From positions 5,327,001 to 5,391,000 of the forward strand of contig NZ_CP096563.1 of assembly GCF_023221595.1 (NCBI RefSeq): a DNA stretch of 64,000 bases, in the 5' to 3' direction. Made by a program: the position numbers and the translations under genes. Source of the stretch: Rhodococcus qingshengii JCM 15477 (GTDB lineage Bacteria; Actinomycetota; Actinomycetes; Mycobacteriales; Mycobacteriaceae). Below, in pieces: positions 18,799-28,116 of this stretch (its first letter is position 1; each line of letters begins with the position of its first letter). The notes under the pieces were generated by a model. The model was not told the origin of the DNA, made no database searches, and was given only the letters and a program-made list of their open reading frames with translations.

Positions 18799-19899
18799 GT
18801 GAGCAGTTCGGAGTCAGAGTGGATCGACGAGGTCACCGAACCCGCCCCTGCTGAATCTCACGTTGCCGAACCTCACACCGCTGATCCGGTCGACGTCGAT
18901 GCTCATCTGCTCAGCCGGATTCAAGCCGACATCGAGGAGTCCCTCCTCGGCGGACCGCGCTGCTTCACGCAATCGCAGATCGCGGAATTCGCCGGTGTGA
19001 CACGCGAGCGTGCCGATCGTTTGTGGGTCGCGATGGGCTTTGCCGTCGACGAGGATCCCGACGCCGTCATGTTCACCCAGCAAGACGCCAACGCCCTCAA
19101 GACGATCATCGACATGGTCAATCGAGGAGTTATCTCGCAGAGCAGTGAGGTGGCTGCCGCCCGTTCACTGGGGCAGTCGATGTCGAGGTTGGCTGAGTGG
19201 CAGGTCTCGCTGATCAGCACACACATCATCGACCAGCTCGCCGACTCGGCAGATCACGAGCCCGAAGCGATCCGGAAGATCGTTCTGCGCCTCGGCGCCG
19301 AGATCATTCCCGCTGTCGAATCTCTGCAGACGTACGTGTGGAAGCGCCACGTCGCGTCGTCGACGGGCCGCAACGTCGGAAACCCGGGCGAAGAAGTAGC
19401 GAGTCGTGTTCTGGTCGTGGGTTTCGCCGACATCGTCGGGTACACCTCGCTGACCCGCGGCCTCGACTCCGCCGAACTCAACGATCTGCTCGAGCGGTTC
19501 GAGTCCGCGTCCACCGAAATCATCGGTCGCAACTACGGCTGGGTGGTCAAGACCGTCGGTGACGAGGTCATGTTTGCCGCTGAAAGTCCCCACCACGCCG
19601 CCGAGATCGCTTTGCAGATCCAGCAGGCGGTCCTCGCCGATCACGACGATCCGCAGCTTCGGGTGGGTCTGGCCATGGGGCCGACGTTGGTTCGCTTCGG
19701 AGATCTCTACGGTTCGGTGGTCAACAAGGCCGCGCGTCTCACCAGCTCTGCTCGTCCCGGCACTGTGCTGATCGACTCCGAGCTGGCCACCCAGCTCGGC
19801 TCGGACGCCAATTTCAAACTGCGACACCTTCGTCCGCGACGAGTGCGCGGCATCGACAGGCTCGAGCAGTACGTGCTACGCCGCAATCTGGAGCCGTGA
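18799..19899 (+). CDS. Class III adenylate cyclase, Rv1264-like, with regulatory domain
   Basis: 366 residues. The N-terminal all-helical regulatory domain (about 30-185) resembles the autoinhibitory pH-sensing domain of mycobacterial Rv1264. The catalytic domain follows, with metal aspartates in VVGFADIVGYTSLTRG and KTVGDEVMF, the substrate-defining Lys in the latter, and the transition-state Asn/Arg region GSVVNKAARL. It makes cAMP, probably as a dimer. A GTG start at 18799 with AAGGAG four bases upstream is far better than the ATG 45 bases earlier. Regulation by acidity is inferred from the family. Confidence 0.88.
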   Translation: MSSSESEWIDEVTEPAPAESHVAEPHTADPVDVDAHLLSRIQADIEESLLGGPRCFTQSQIAEFAGVTRERADRLWVAMGFAVDEDPDAVMFTQQDANALKTIIDMVNRGVISQSSEVAAARSLGQSMSRLAEWQVSLISTHIIDQLADSADHEPEAIRKIVLRLGAEIIPAVESLQTYVWKRHVASSTGRNVGNPGEEVASRVLVVGFADIVGYTSLTRGLDSAELNDLLERFESASTEIIGRNYGWVVKTVGDEVMFAAESPHHAAEIALQIQQAVLADHDDPQLRVGLAMGPTLVRFGDLYGSVVNKAARLTSSARPGTVLIDSELATQLGSDANFKLRHLRPRRVRGIDRLEQYVLRRNLEP

Positions 19900-19903
19900 G
19901 CTC

Positions 19904-20572
19904 TCAGCTCGACACTCCGCGTGCAGCCAGAAAGTCGTCCACGATCTGCTCACACGCAGCCTCCCCGAGAGGCGTCAGCGTGGCCAGCTTGGTGAGCACC
20001 AAAGGTCCGACCAACTGAGCAAGTGCGACGTCGTAGTCGTACTCCCCCAACGCGTCGATCGCGTCCGGCGAGCGCAGGATCCGATCGAACGCGTGTCGGT
20101 ACTGCTCGAAAACCGTCTGGCGCAGCGATCGCAATTCGGGCTTGTCCGTGGACAGGGCATCGACGCTCGAATAACCCTTCAGTTCCGGCCCCAAGCCGAG
20201 CCAGCACATCGCCGTCACCTGGATCGGTGCGCTTTCGATGGCCTTGGCCTGACTGGTCAACAACTCGAGCAACTGCGCGCGGAGATCGCCTTCACCGGAC
20301 ATCTCCGGCACCGGCGGCAGTAGACGTGCAAATGCCGCGGCGAGTAACTCCGTGCCGCTGTCGAAATGGCGGTACAGCGTCGCACGCGCGACGTTGGCCA
20401 ACTTGGTGACGGCATCGATCGTCACGGCGTCGACGCCGCCTTCTGCCAGCAGCGTGGTCGCTGCGTCGAGCAACCTGGACCTGGAACGCTGTTTGCGCGG
20501 GTCCTCGTCGTTTCCCTGCTGTTCGATTCCCTGCTTGTCGATTCCCACCGTCACAACTTCAGTTATACCCAC
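19904..20572 (-). CDS. TetR-family transcriptional regulator
   Basis: 222 residues. The N-terminal TetR helix-turn-helix is RSRLLDAATTLLAEGGVDAVTIDAVTKLANVARATLYRHFDS (about 32-75). The C-terminal ligand domain is not family-specific. It is divergent from an EmrB/QacA-type exporter with 65 bp between them, the usual arrangement for an exporter repressor. The GTG start at 20572 has no clear ribosome-binding site; a downstream GTG a few codons in is an alternative. Confidence 0.87.
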   Translation of the reverse strand: MGITEVVTVGIDKQGIEQQGNDEDPRKQRSRSRLLDAATTLLAEGGVDAVTIDAVTKLANVARATLYRHFDSGTELLAAAFARLLPPVPEMSGEGDLRAQLLELLTSQAKAIESAPIQVTAMCWLGLGPELKGYSSVDALSTDKPELRSLRQTVFEQYRHAFDRILRSPDAIDALGEYDYDVALAQLVGPLVLTKLATLTPLGEAACEQIVDDFLAARGVSS

Positions 20573-20637
20573 TTGGGGGTTGTGGAACTGCTGTTCTTGT
20601 AACGATACTGATGGTCTTGTTTCTATCGGGAGGTTTC

Positions 20638-22155
20638 GTGAGTAGCGATACGACGCTCGAACAGTCCACGTGGACCATCCGACAGATCTGGATGCTGACG
20701 GTCGCGTGCTGCGCCGTCGCGCTGGTCGTCGCAGCGATGGCCGCTCTCAACACGGCCCTTCCCGACTTGGCCCGCGATACCGGTGCAACACAGAGCCAGC
20801 TCACGTGGATCGTGGACGGGTACACGCTCACGCTGGCTTGTCTCTTGTTGCCGGCGGGCGCACTCGGCGATCGATACGGTCGACGAGAACTGCTCATGTT
20901 CGGACTACTCGTTTTTGCTGCCGGCTCGTCGATTCCGGTCTTCGCGGACGAACCGTCGTGGGTCATCGTCTCCCGCGTGATATCCGGCGTCGGCGCCGCA
21001 TTTGTCATGCCGGCGACGCTGTCTCTACTCACTGCAGGTTTCCCGCCGGCGCAGCGTGCCCGCGCCGTCGGAGTCTGGTCCGGCGTCGCAGGGTCCGGTG
21101 CAATCGCCGGACTCGTCGTCTCCGGGCTACTCCTCGAAAAATGGTCCTGGCATTCGATTTTCGTCAGCCTGGCCGTCGTCTCGGTCCTCATCCTCGTGGT
21201 GTCGTTCACGATCGTGACGTCGAAGGACACGGAGGCAACTCCACTCGATCTACCTGGTACAGCGCTGATCGCCGGCTCGATCGGACTGTTCGTCCTGGGG
21301 ATGATCGAGGCGCCGGCCCGTGGTTGGCTCGATCCGGTAGTTCTCGCGTTGCTGGTCGGCGGAATTGCCATGACAGCAATCTTCAGCTGGGTCGAATTAC
21401 GCACTCGCCACCCACTTCTGGACGTCAGACTGTTTGCCAATCGTGCATTCGGCAGCGGCGCAGCGTCACTGACCCTGCAATTCCTGGCGACTTTCGGCTT
21501 GTTCTTCCTGATCGTGCAGTATCTCCAACTGGTGCTCGACTACTCCCCCCTGCAATCGGCGCTCGCCCTCATGCCGATCGCCGTGCCGGTGATGGCCCTG
21601 TCCGTGGTTGCGCCCCTACTGATTCCGCGTATCGGCCTTCGCGCCCTCACCGCAACCGGTGTCGCCTTCCTCGGAACCGGAATTGCACTCCTGACGCGCT
21701 TGGATGCCAGTTCGACCTATGCCGAAGTCTGTGTTCCCTTGGTAGTGGCCGCTATTGGATTGGGTTTGTCGACAACCCCCGCCACTGCTGCCATCGTCTC
21801 CAACGCACCGGACTCCAAACAGGGGGTTGCCTCAGCAGTCAACGACGCAACCCGTGAGATCGGCTCCGCCATCGGCGTTGCACTGGCGGGAAGTATCCTC
21901 GCCGCCGGCTACGGAAATCACGTCCAGCCCGCGGTCGACTTGCTACCCGAACCGGCCAAGGAGCCGGTATCCGGTTCTCTGGCCGCAGCTCTCCACGTCG
22001 CCGAAGCAGCCGGGCCGCAGGGTGCCCAGTTGGCCGAATTCGCCCGTGAAGCCTTCATCAAAGGCATGGATCAAGGAGCACTCATGCTCGCCGCGATCAT
22101 GTGGGTATCCGCGATCGTTCTGGGATTCTGGGCTCCGGGTCGTCAGCGAGACTGA
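20638..22155 (+). CDS. DHA2-family (EmrB/QacA) MFS multidrug exporter
   Basis: 505 residues, about 14 transmembrane helices. Motif A is seen as GALGDRYGRRELLMFG and motif C-like glycines as GVAGSGAIAGLVVSG; the first-helix pattern is AALNTALPDLARDTGATQ. It is a proton-driven drug exporter of unknown spectrum. The GTG at 20638 with GGGAGG four bases upstream is preferred to the ATG at 20611. The divergent TetR gene probably controls it. The 3' end overlaps the convergent Lrp-type gene by 13 bp. Confidence 0.9.
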   Translation: MSSDTTLEQSTWTIRQIWMLTVACCAVALVVAAMAALNTALPDLARDTGATQSQLTWIVDGYTLTLACLLLPAGALGDRYGRRELLMFGLLVFAAGSSIPVFADEPSWVIVSRVISGVGAAFVMPATLSLLTAGFPPAQRARAVGVWSGVAGSGAIAGLVVSGLLLEKWSWHSIFVSLAVVSVLILVVSFTIVTSKDTEATPLDLPGTALIAGSIGLFVLGMIEAPARGWLDPVVLALLVGGIAMTAIFSWVELRTRHPLLDVRLFANRAFGSGAASLTLQFLATFGLFFLIVQYLQLVLDYSPLQSALALMPIAVPVMALSVVAPLLIPRIGLRALTATGVAFLGTGIALLTRLDASSTYAEVCVPLVVAAIGLGLSTTPATAAIVSNAPDSKQGVASAVNDATREIGSAIGVALAGSILAAGYGNHVQPAVDLLPEPAKEPVSGSLAAALHVAEAAGPQGAQLAEFAREAFIKGMDQGALMLAAIMWVSAIVLGFWAPGRQRD

Positions 22156-22655
22156 TCGTCGTGTCTATACGCGGGAGCTTTTGTCGTCTGCTTCGACTGC
22201 AGAGTCTGCAGTAGGGGCATCGACCGGAGCGGCACCACAACCGAGAGAACCATGACGCTGGTCGACCGGGTGGCTATCCCCGACCGATTCAGTTCGAGCA
22301 GCGTCGCTTGCAAATCCTCGTGCGACGCAGCGGCAATCCGGCACAGCACGTCGCCGGAGCCGGTGGTGGCAAAGGCTTCGAGCACACCGGGGATTGCCTC
22401 GAGTTCCGCGGTGACGGTGTCGAGCGCCCCCTGGGCGATCTGCAAAGTCACGAATGCTTGTACTCCGAAACCCGCTGCAGCCAAATTGACGTGCGGCGCG
22501 TATCCGGCGATGACGCCCGCATCTTCCATCCTTTTCAATCTCGCCTGCACTGTCGCCCGCGCAACCTTGACCTGACGCGAAAGCTCCAACGCACCGGCTC
22601 TCGGGTGCTTGTTCATCGCGTCCAACAGAGCCAGATCCACTGCGTCGAGATTCAC
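22143..22655 (-). CDS. Lrp/AsnC-family transcriptional regulator
   Basis: 170 residues. The N-terminal AsnC helix-turn-helix (LDAVDLALLDAMNKHPRAGALELSR onward to residue 55) is followed by a RAM ligand-binding domain (VQAFVTLQIAQG, TTGSGDVLCRIAA). It is divergent from hppD, an arrangement common in actinobacteria, suggesting control of tyrosine or phenylalanine catabolism by an aromatic amino acid. Its 3' end overlaps the MFS gene. Confidence 0.9.
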   Translation of the reverse strand: MNLDAVDLALLDAMNKHPRAGALELSRQVKVARATVQARLKRMEDAGVIAGYAPHVNLAAAGFGVQAFVTLQIAQGALDTVTAELEAIPGVLEAFATTGSGDVLCRIAAASHEDLQATLLELNRSGIATRSTSVMVLSVVVPLRSMPLLQTLQSKQTTKAPAYRHDDQSR

Positions 22656-22769
22656 GTCTGCTCCACTCGTCGTTCAACTATGCAAATTGCCTACAAAACA
22701 GTGCCACCATCTTCGCATTCCGGCGCTGTGTCTACTTTCAACTACCTCCGTTGACTACCCAACCTCTGA

Positions 22770-24056
<1,287 letters not shown>

Positions 24057-24062
24057 GGTAGG

Positions 24063-24713
24063 TCAGCTGTTTTCGGTCCACGCCCAGACCACCGCGGGTC
24101 GCCCGGTGGCACTGACCCGGACTCGTTCGTCCGTACGTTCCAGCCCTGGCAACGCTTTGAGCGTCCGGTTCAAATTGCCCGGGTCCGGACGCACACCGGA
24201 AAGCTCCTCCGCCACGGCCAGCGCGTACGACGCCGGAAACGACGGACCCAGTAGTGCCCGCGTGAATGCCTGATCTCGCCACAACAGGGTGTCAGCAAGG
24301 ATCGGGCGGGTATCGGCGACTATCCGATTGTGGTCGAACGCAAGGTCCCCCGGGTTGTCCCAGCTCACCCATTCGGCCGAACCCGGCACCTCGTCCGACG
24401 AGATCACTGCCCACATCGTCACCGAGAGCGTCGGACCGCGGGGGTCGCGATTGGGTTCGTCGAACACGGTCAATTGACCGCTGACGAGGATCTTCTCGTC
24501 GGGAATTCCGAGCTTGGTGGTCACGGCTCGCCTGGCGGCGTCCTGCAACCGCTCACCGGCGCCCAGCAGTACACCGGGCAGCGCCAACTGCCCGGTGTAC
24601 GGCTCCGCTTGCCGCGGAGTGACGGCAAATCGCAACATCCCGGGTTCCGGATTGCCGAACCGGAGCGCGATGACATCGATCGAGACAAGTGACTGGTCCA
24701 CACCGTCCATCAT
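24063..24713 (-). CDS. NrtR-like transcriptional regulator with degenerate Nudix domain and winged helix
   Basis: 216 residues. The N-terminal Nudix fold (about 10-140) has the LPG entry, but the Nudix box region (47-70: GVLLGAGERLQDAARRAVTT) lacks the REUXEE glutamates, so catalysis is unlikely. The C-terminal winged helix (about 145-212) carries FPASYALAVAEELSG and the closing TGRPAVVWAW, as in NrtR regulators that sense ADP-ribose. The start overlaps the stop of the synthetase-like gene (ATGA). Last gene of the four-gene operon, so autoregulation through the upstream palindrome is the simplest model. An in-frame extension to 24902 overlaps the neighbour and was not used. Confidence 0.75.
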   Translation of the reverse strand: MMDGVDQSLVSIDVIALRFGNPEPGMLRFAVTPRQAEPYTGQLALPGVLLGAGERLQDAARRAVTTKLGIPDEKILVSGQLTVFDEPNRDPRGPTLSVTMWAVISSDEVPGSAEWVSWDNPGDLAFDHNRIVADTRPILADTLLWRDQAFTRALLGPSFPASYALAVAEELSGVRPDPGNLNRTLKALPGLERTDERVRVSATGRPAVVWAWTENS

Positions 24714-25999
24714 GCAGGCACTGGGCATCGCATCTGACGATCGACCCGGTCGGCACCGTTCGCGGTCAGCACTACCGGCGCACCCATTTCCTCGCTCAGA
24801 TACCGGGCGAAATCCTCCGGGTCGGCCGGAAGTTCCTTCGGCACGATCCCTACGGCTTTCAGGGAATCTGTCAGCGCCTGCTGGTGATCGAGATCCTTCC
24901 ACTCTCCGACGGGAACGAACGGCAATCCTTCGTACGCGTGCACCCCGTGGATCGGGACGCCTGCAGCCCGCGCGCGATCCATCGCGTCGAGATGAGTAAG
25001 CGCCAAACCGTCGACGCCACCGCTCACCTCGATTGCGTAGTGCAACAACAACTCGTCGAAGTGGCCCATCCGGAATCCGCCTTGATACTCACCCGTCCCG
25101 TTGTGCAGCTCGGGCAACACCTTCGCCAGCTCCGGATCCTCCGTCGGGAAGGGCCCAGCTCCGTGTCGTGTCATGTACGTGCGGGTGACGCCGAGTACGT
25201 AACTGTCCCGGCCCAACTCGTCGATCATCGCTCGCGCGTTGGACGGCTCGACCGTCGACCACGTGGTGTGTGGGTGAAACCCCCGCCACTCGTCGAGAAG
25301 GACACCTTGTGCCCCCTCGAATACCAGACGACCACGGGCACCCAACGCGCCCAGCGCATCCGGGTCGGCGATGTCCACGACGGCACCGAATTCCGCGTAC
25401 ATGTCGACCATGTCGTCGATCGGCGGAAAACCGTGGCGACTCTCCGCGATCAACGGTCCGTAGAATGTGGCCGACGCCGACAACTTACGACGCAAGGAAT
25501 CAGGTCGCCGGCAGTCTCCCACCGTAGGCGCATCCGCAACTTCGAGCGCATACGCCGCGGTCTCACCGATCCCCTTGCCACACGAGCCGTGTCGGTTACC
25601 GCCGCGAGCATCCTCACGGGCCCTGTTGGCGGCCACGTGAATCGGCGTCGTCAACAATGCGCGCGCGTCGATCCGTATCAGATCGAACGGATTTCGAACT
25701 CCGAGCGCTTCCAGAGCACGCGCCTCCCGGGCGAGGGCGATGGGCTCGACCAACACGAATCTCGAGAGAAACGTCGGGACGCCGGACAGCGTTCCCGAAC
25801 CGAACTGCGAAAACGTGTGGTGGCGCTCGCCGACCGTCACGTTGTGCGCTGCCTGTGCCCCACCGTTGAACCGGACCACTGCGGCCACACCCAAATCGGC
25901 TTGGTCGGAGCAAAGCCAATCGACGGTTGCTCCCTTCCCCGCATCTCCGAACCCGAGGTCTACGACGACGATATCGCGGTCTTCGAACGGCTCCATCAT
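24710..25999 (-). CDS. Divergent adenylosuccinate-synthetase (PurA/PurZ-like) paralogue
   Basis: 429 residues, full PurA length. GTPase/IMP-site features are retained: GFGDAGKG (18-23, Asp19), the AAH at 50-52, HGSCGKGIGETA (137-148), FEGAQGVLLDE (227-237) and GVTRTYMTRHGAGPFPTE. The aspartate-binding loop, normally TTGRxRR, reads GTGEYQGGFRMG (301-312) and has lost the conserved arginine pair. A different amino donor or nucleotide is therefore likely. Not the housekeeping purA by sequence or context. An ATG at 25996 has better ribosome-site spacing. It lies nine bases after the vWA gene and overlaps the regulator start. Confidence 0.8.
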   Translation of the reverse strand: MMEPFEDRDIVVVDLGFGDAGKGATVDWLCSDQADLGVAAVVRFNGGAQAAHNVTVGERHHTFSQFGSGTLSGVPTFLSRFVLVEPIALAREARALEALGVRNPFDLIRIDARALLTTPIHVAANRAREDARGGNRHGSCGKGIGETAAYALEVADAPTVGDCRRPDSLRRKLSASATFYGPLIAESRHGFPPIDDMVDMYAEFGAVVDIADPDALGALGARGRLVFEGAQGVLLDEWRGFHPHTTWSTVEPSNARAMIDELGRDSYVLGVTRTYMTRHGAGPFPTEDPELAKVLPELHNGTGEYQGGFRMGHFDELLLHYAIEVSGGVDGLALTHLDAMDRARAAGVPIHGVHAYEGLPFVPVGEWKDLDHQQALTDSLKAVGIVPKELPADPEDFARYLSEEMGAPVVLTANGADRVDRQMRCPVPA

Positions 26000-26008
26000 G
26001 CTCTCCTT

Positions 26009-27004
26009 CTATGCGAAATCGACATCGTCCGTATCGGTTCCGAGATCGTGGGGCAACCCGGCCACCGTCGCGGTGCTGCGCCCTGGAATTAGAGCGAGAG
26101 CCTTGCCGACGGTCTCGGCTTCAGCTCTTGAACCGATGTCGCGGAGATCCGCCAGTCCGTCACGCAGGTCGATGCGGTCCTCGCCGATTCCGACCGTCAG
26201 CGCGATCAGTTCGCACACCGCAGCGGGGTCGTCGAGTTTGACGAAGCGTTCACCGAGCAACTTCTTCCAGTGATCCGCGATTTCCGGATCGTTGAAGTAC
26301 GACGACTGATCTGGCAGAACGAAGTAGACATTCCATCTTTCTTCGAGTTCACGGTAGATCGACGAGACCGATACGTCCTGACGTACCTTGTCGCCGATCA
26401 CCGAACGGATGTGACGAGCCGAGAGCCGCGGCTTGTTCAGCTCGTCGCCGATGATGAAGAGGTAGCCTCTCCTTCCGCGCTTCTCCCAGGCATCCGTACT
26501 GGTGTGGCGCGCCATGAAATATGCTGCCAATTCATAGCTTTCCGACTTCTGTCCACCACCGTTGCCCTCGAGGAAGATGGTCCGAAGCTGCTCGTCCATC
26601 GCGTTACCCGACTCGAACTGGCCGACTTGTAGTGGCACCTGATCGGAATCGGCGTCGCCGATACCACCGAACAGAATCTGCGGATCATCCGCGTATCCCT
26701 TGCGTTGCAGCAGCCCGTGCAGCTTTCCGAGCTTGTCCTGCATGATTCGAGGAACAGCGCCCATCGAGCCGGTGACATCGAAAAGCACTGCTATCGGGAG
26801 AGAATCGGGGTGCCCGGCCGAGTCTCGGCATTCACGCTTGTCGACGCCGAAGGGGTCGAGGGTCGGGTCCGCTTTCCAACTGCTTCGCGGACGCGACCGA
26901 AGCGAATCGGTGTAACCGAAATCGTCGACACCGCGTGCGGCACGAAAAGTCTTGCCCGCCAAATAGGTGTTGTCGTCCCAGTATCCGTAGCCCATGACAA
27001 TCAC
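26009..27004 (-). CDS. von Willebrand factor A domain protein
   Basis: 331 residues. A short N-terminal region with MGYGYWDDNTYLAGKTFRAARG precedes a vWA domain whose metal-adhesion (MIDAS) motif is intact: FDVTGSMG (Asp76, Thr78, Ser80). Further conserved segments are EGNGGGQKSESYELAAYFMA and RGYLFIIGDE. It is soluble, with no signal peptide or membrane helix. GTG 27004 overlaps the pseudokinase stop (GTGA); ATG 26995 is an alternative. vWA proteins usually mediate metal-dependent protein assembly, and the pseudokinase is the obvious partner. Confidence 0.82.
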   Translation of the reverse strand: MIVMGYGYWDDNTYLAGKTFRAARGVDDFGYTDSLRSRPRSSWKADPTLDPFGVDKRECRDSAGHPDSLPIAVLFDVTGSMGAVPRIMQDKLGKLHGLLQRKGYADDPQILFGGIGDADSDQVPLQVGQFESGNAMDEQLRTIFLEGNGGGQKSESYELAAYFMARHTSTDAWEKRGRRGYLFIIGDELNKPRLSARHIRSVIGDKVRQDVSVSSIYRELEERWNVYFVLPDQSSYFNDPEIADHWKKLLGERFVKLDDPAAVCELIALTVGIGEDRIDLRDGLADLRDIGSRAEAETVGKALALIPGRSTATVAGLPHDLGTDTDDVDFA

Positions 27005-28032
27005 TGTCCTTTCGTGGATGGAACGGCGAACGGACGAAATGTCCGCTGGCCATAGAGAAGATCGAGGAGTTCGTCGAACTCACCCAGTAGGTCGACCGCG
27101 TCGGGACGCAATCTCGGGTTGTCCTGCATGCAGCCGTCGGCAAACGCCTTCATCCGTTCGTGGGTCTGCTCGCCCAGCATTCGGAGCATCAAATGATGAG
27201 CCATGTAGACGTCCCAGGCCGGAGACGCTCCTTCGCCGAGTTCCGGTGGGTACGAATCACGATCGGAACCGATCGTCGCCACCGGGCGGCTGCCCGTACG
27301 GGTGGCAAAGGACCAGCCGACCAGCACCACCCCGTGCCGATCAGGCTCGATCAGCACGTTCTCCGCGGTAATCGCCGTGTGCACCCAACCAGTCGCATGC
27401 GCTGCTGCCAGAGCCCGAAGTAGCCGTCGGTGCATCCACGCCCAGTCCCGTGGATCGAGGCCACCTGGATACGCCTCACGGACGTCGGCGAGACTCACAA
27501 AACCTTCGGTCAGATCGTCCAACACATCGATCTGACGTCTCGTGCCGCTGCCCACATGGGTGATTTGATCGATCAATCGCGGGAAGTACGAGACTGCCCA
27601 ACCGGCTTCGCACGAATTCTCGATGTCCGTCAACACATTCCGTTCGGCCTCGATCATCGAGTTCGCCCGAGGGTCTCGCGGAATCTTCAGTACGACACCG
27701 GCATCGGACCGGTACAGGTTAGCGACCGAGCCGCGCGCTACCAGTCCACCCAACGTGTACTCGCCCCGCTCGCCGACATAAACGGGCCGAGAATCTGCCG
27801 GCTCGAACTCCGCTGTCCAACTGCGGTATAGCTCGTTCAACCGAGATGTTGCGGCCGAGTATCGCACCCGATCTTCGGGCTTCGCCCGGTCCGGATGAAT
27901 GGCGGAGGCGAGCCGATGAAAACGACGCTTCGCAGCGCGACGGGTGTCGAGATCGCTGGAGTCTCCCCCGAACACATCGGCCGAAACTCGTGCTGCCTCG
28001 ACGATTTCAAGTGCCGTGCTGATCGTTTTCAT
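27001..28032 (-). CDS. J-domain-like/protein pseudokinase fusion
   Basis: 343 residues. Residues about 30-72 look like a J-domain core, with the HPD tripeptide at 46-48 (ASAIHPDRAK). A protein-kinase fold follows from about 90 to 325: glycine loop LGGLVARGSVANLY and beta-3 Lys116 (VVLKIPRD). The catalytic loop is VHTAITAEN (217-225) in place of HRDxKxxN, and the DFG position reads VGW, so both catalytic aspartates are absent. A scaffold or ATP-sensing role is more likely than phosphorylation. First gene of a four-gene coupled operon behind a leaderless promoter. Confidence 0.8.
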   Translation of the reverse strand: MKTISTALEIVEAARVSADVFGGDSSDLDTRRAAKRRFHRLASAIHPDRAKPEDRVRYSAATSRLNELYRSWTAEFEPADSRPVYVGERGEYTLGGLVARGSVANLYRSDAGVVLKIPRDPRANSMIEAERNVLTDIENSCEAGWAVSYFPRLIDQITHVGSGTRRQIDVLDDLTEGFVSLADVREAYPGGLDPRDWAWMHRRLLRALAAAHATGWVHTAITAENVLIEPDRHGVVLVGWSFATRTGSRPVATIGSDRDSYPPELGEGASPAWDVYMAHHLMLRMLGEQTHERMKAFADGCMQDNPRLRPDAVDLLGEFDELLDLLYGQRTFRPFAVPSTKGQ

Positions 28033-28033
28033 G

Positions 28034-28056
28034 GTTTTAGTCTATCCGACTAAAAC
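28034..28056. promoter_or_regulatory. Perfect 9+9 bp palindromic operator (probable NrtR-like box)
   Basis: GTTTTAGTC, a five-base spacer (TATCC), then GACTAAAAC form a perfect inverted repeat that ends two bases before the pseudokinase start codon. It overlaps the predicted -10 element and spacer. The only transcription factor encoded in the operon is the NrtR-like protein, so repression by it is inferred. NrtR boxes elsewhere are palindromes of about 21 bp, a similar size. Confidence 0.75.
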
Positions 28057-28067
28057 AAAGACGGCAA
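28039..28067 (-). promoter_or_regulatory. Leaderless promoter of the pseudokinase operon
   Basis: On the minus strand TTGCCG (28062-28067) and TAGACT (28039-28044) are separated by exactly 17 bp. TAGACT ends six bases before the A of the start ATG, so transcription would begin at or near the start codon. No ribosome-binding site precedes that ATG, consistent with a leaderless message. Confidence 0.65.
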
Positions 28068-28116
28068 GAATGCATATTTCATCCGAGTACATGCGCATCA
28101 CATCAGGACACGGCAA

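Noticed and set aside
18579-18836. 85-codon minus-strand frame upstream of the DUF6319-like gene
   Set aside because: Overlaps the cyclase start and its ribosome site, with no family resemblance; probably chance.
24714-24902. 63-codon N-terminal extension of the NrtR-like protein
   Set aside because: Lies over the synthetase-like gene; the ATGA-coupled start is better.
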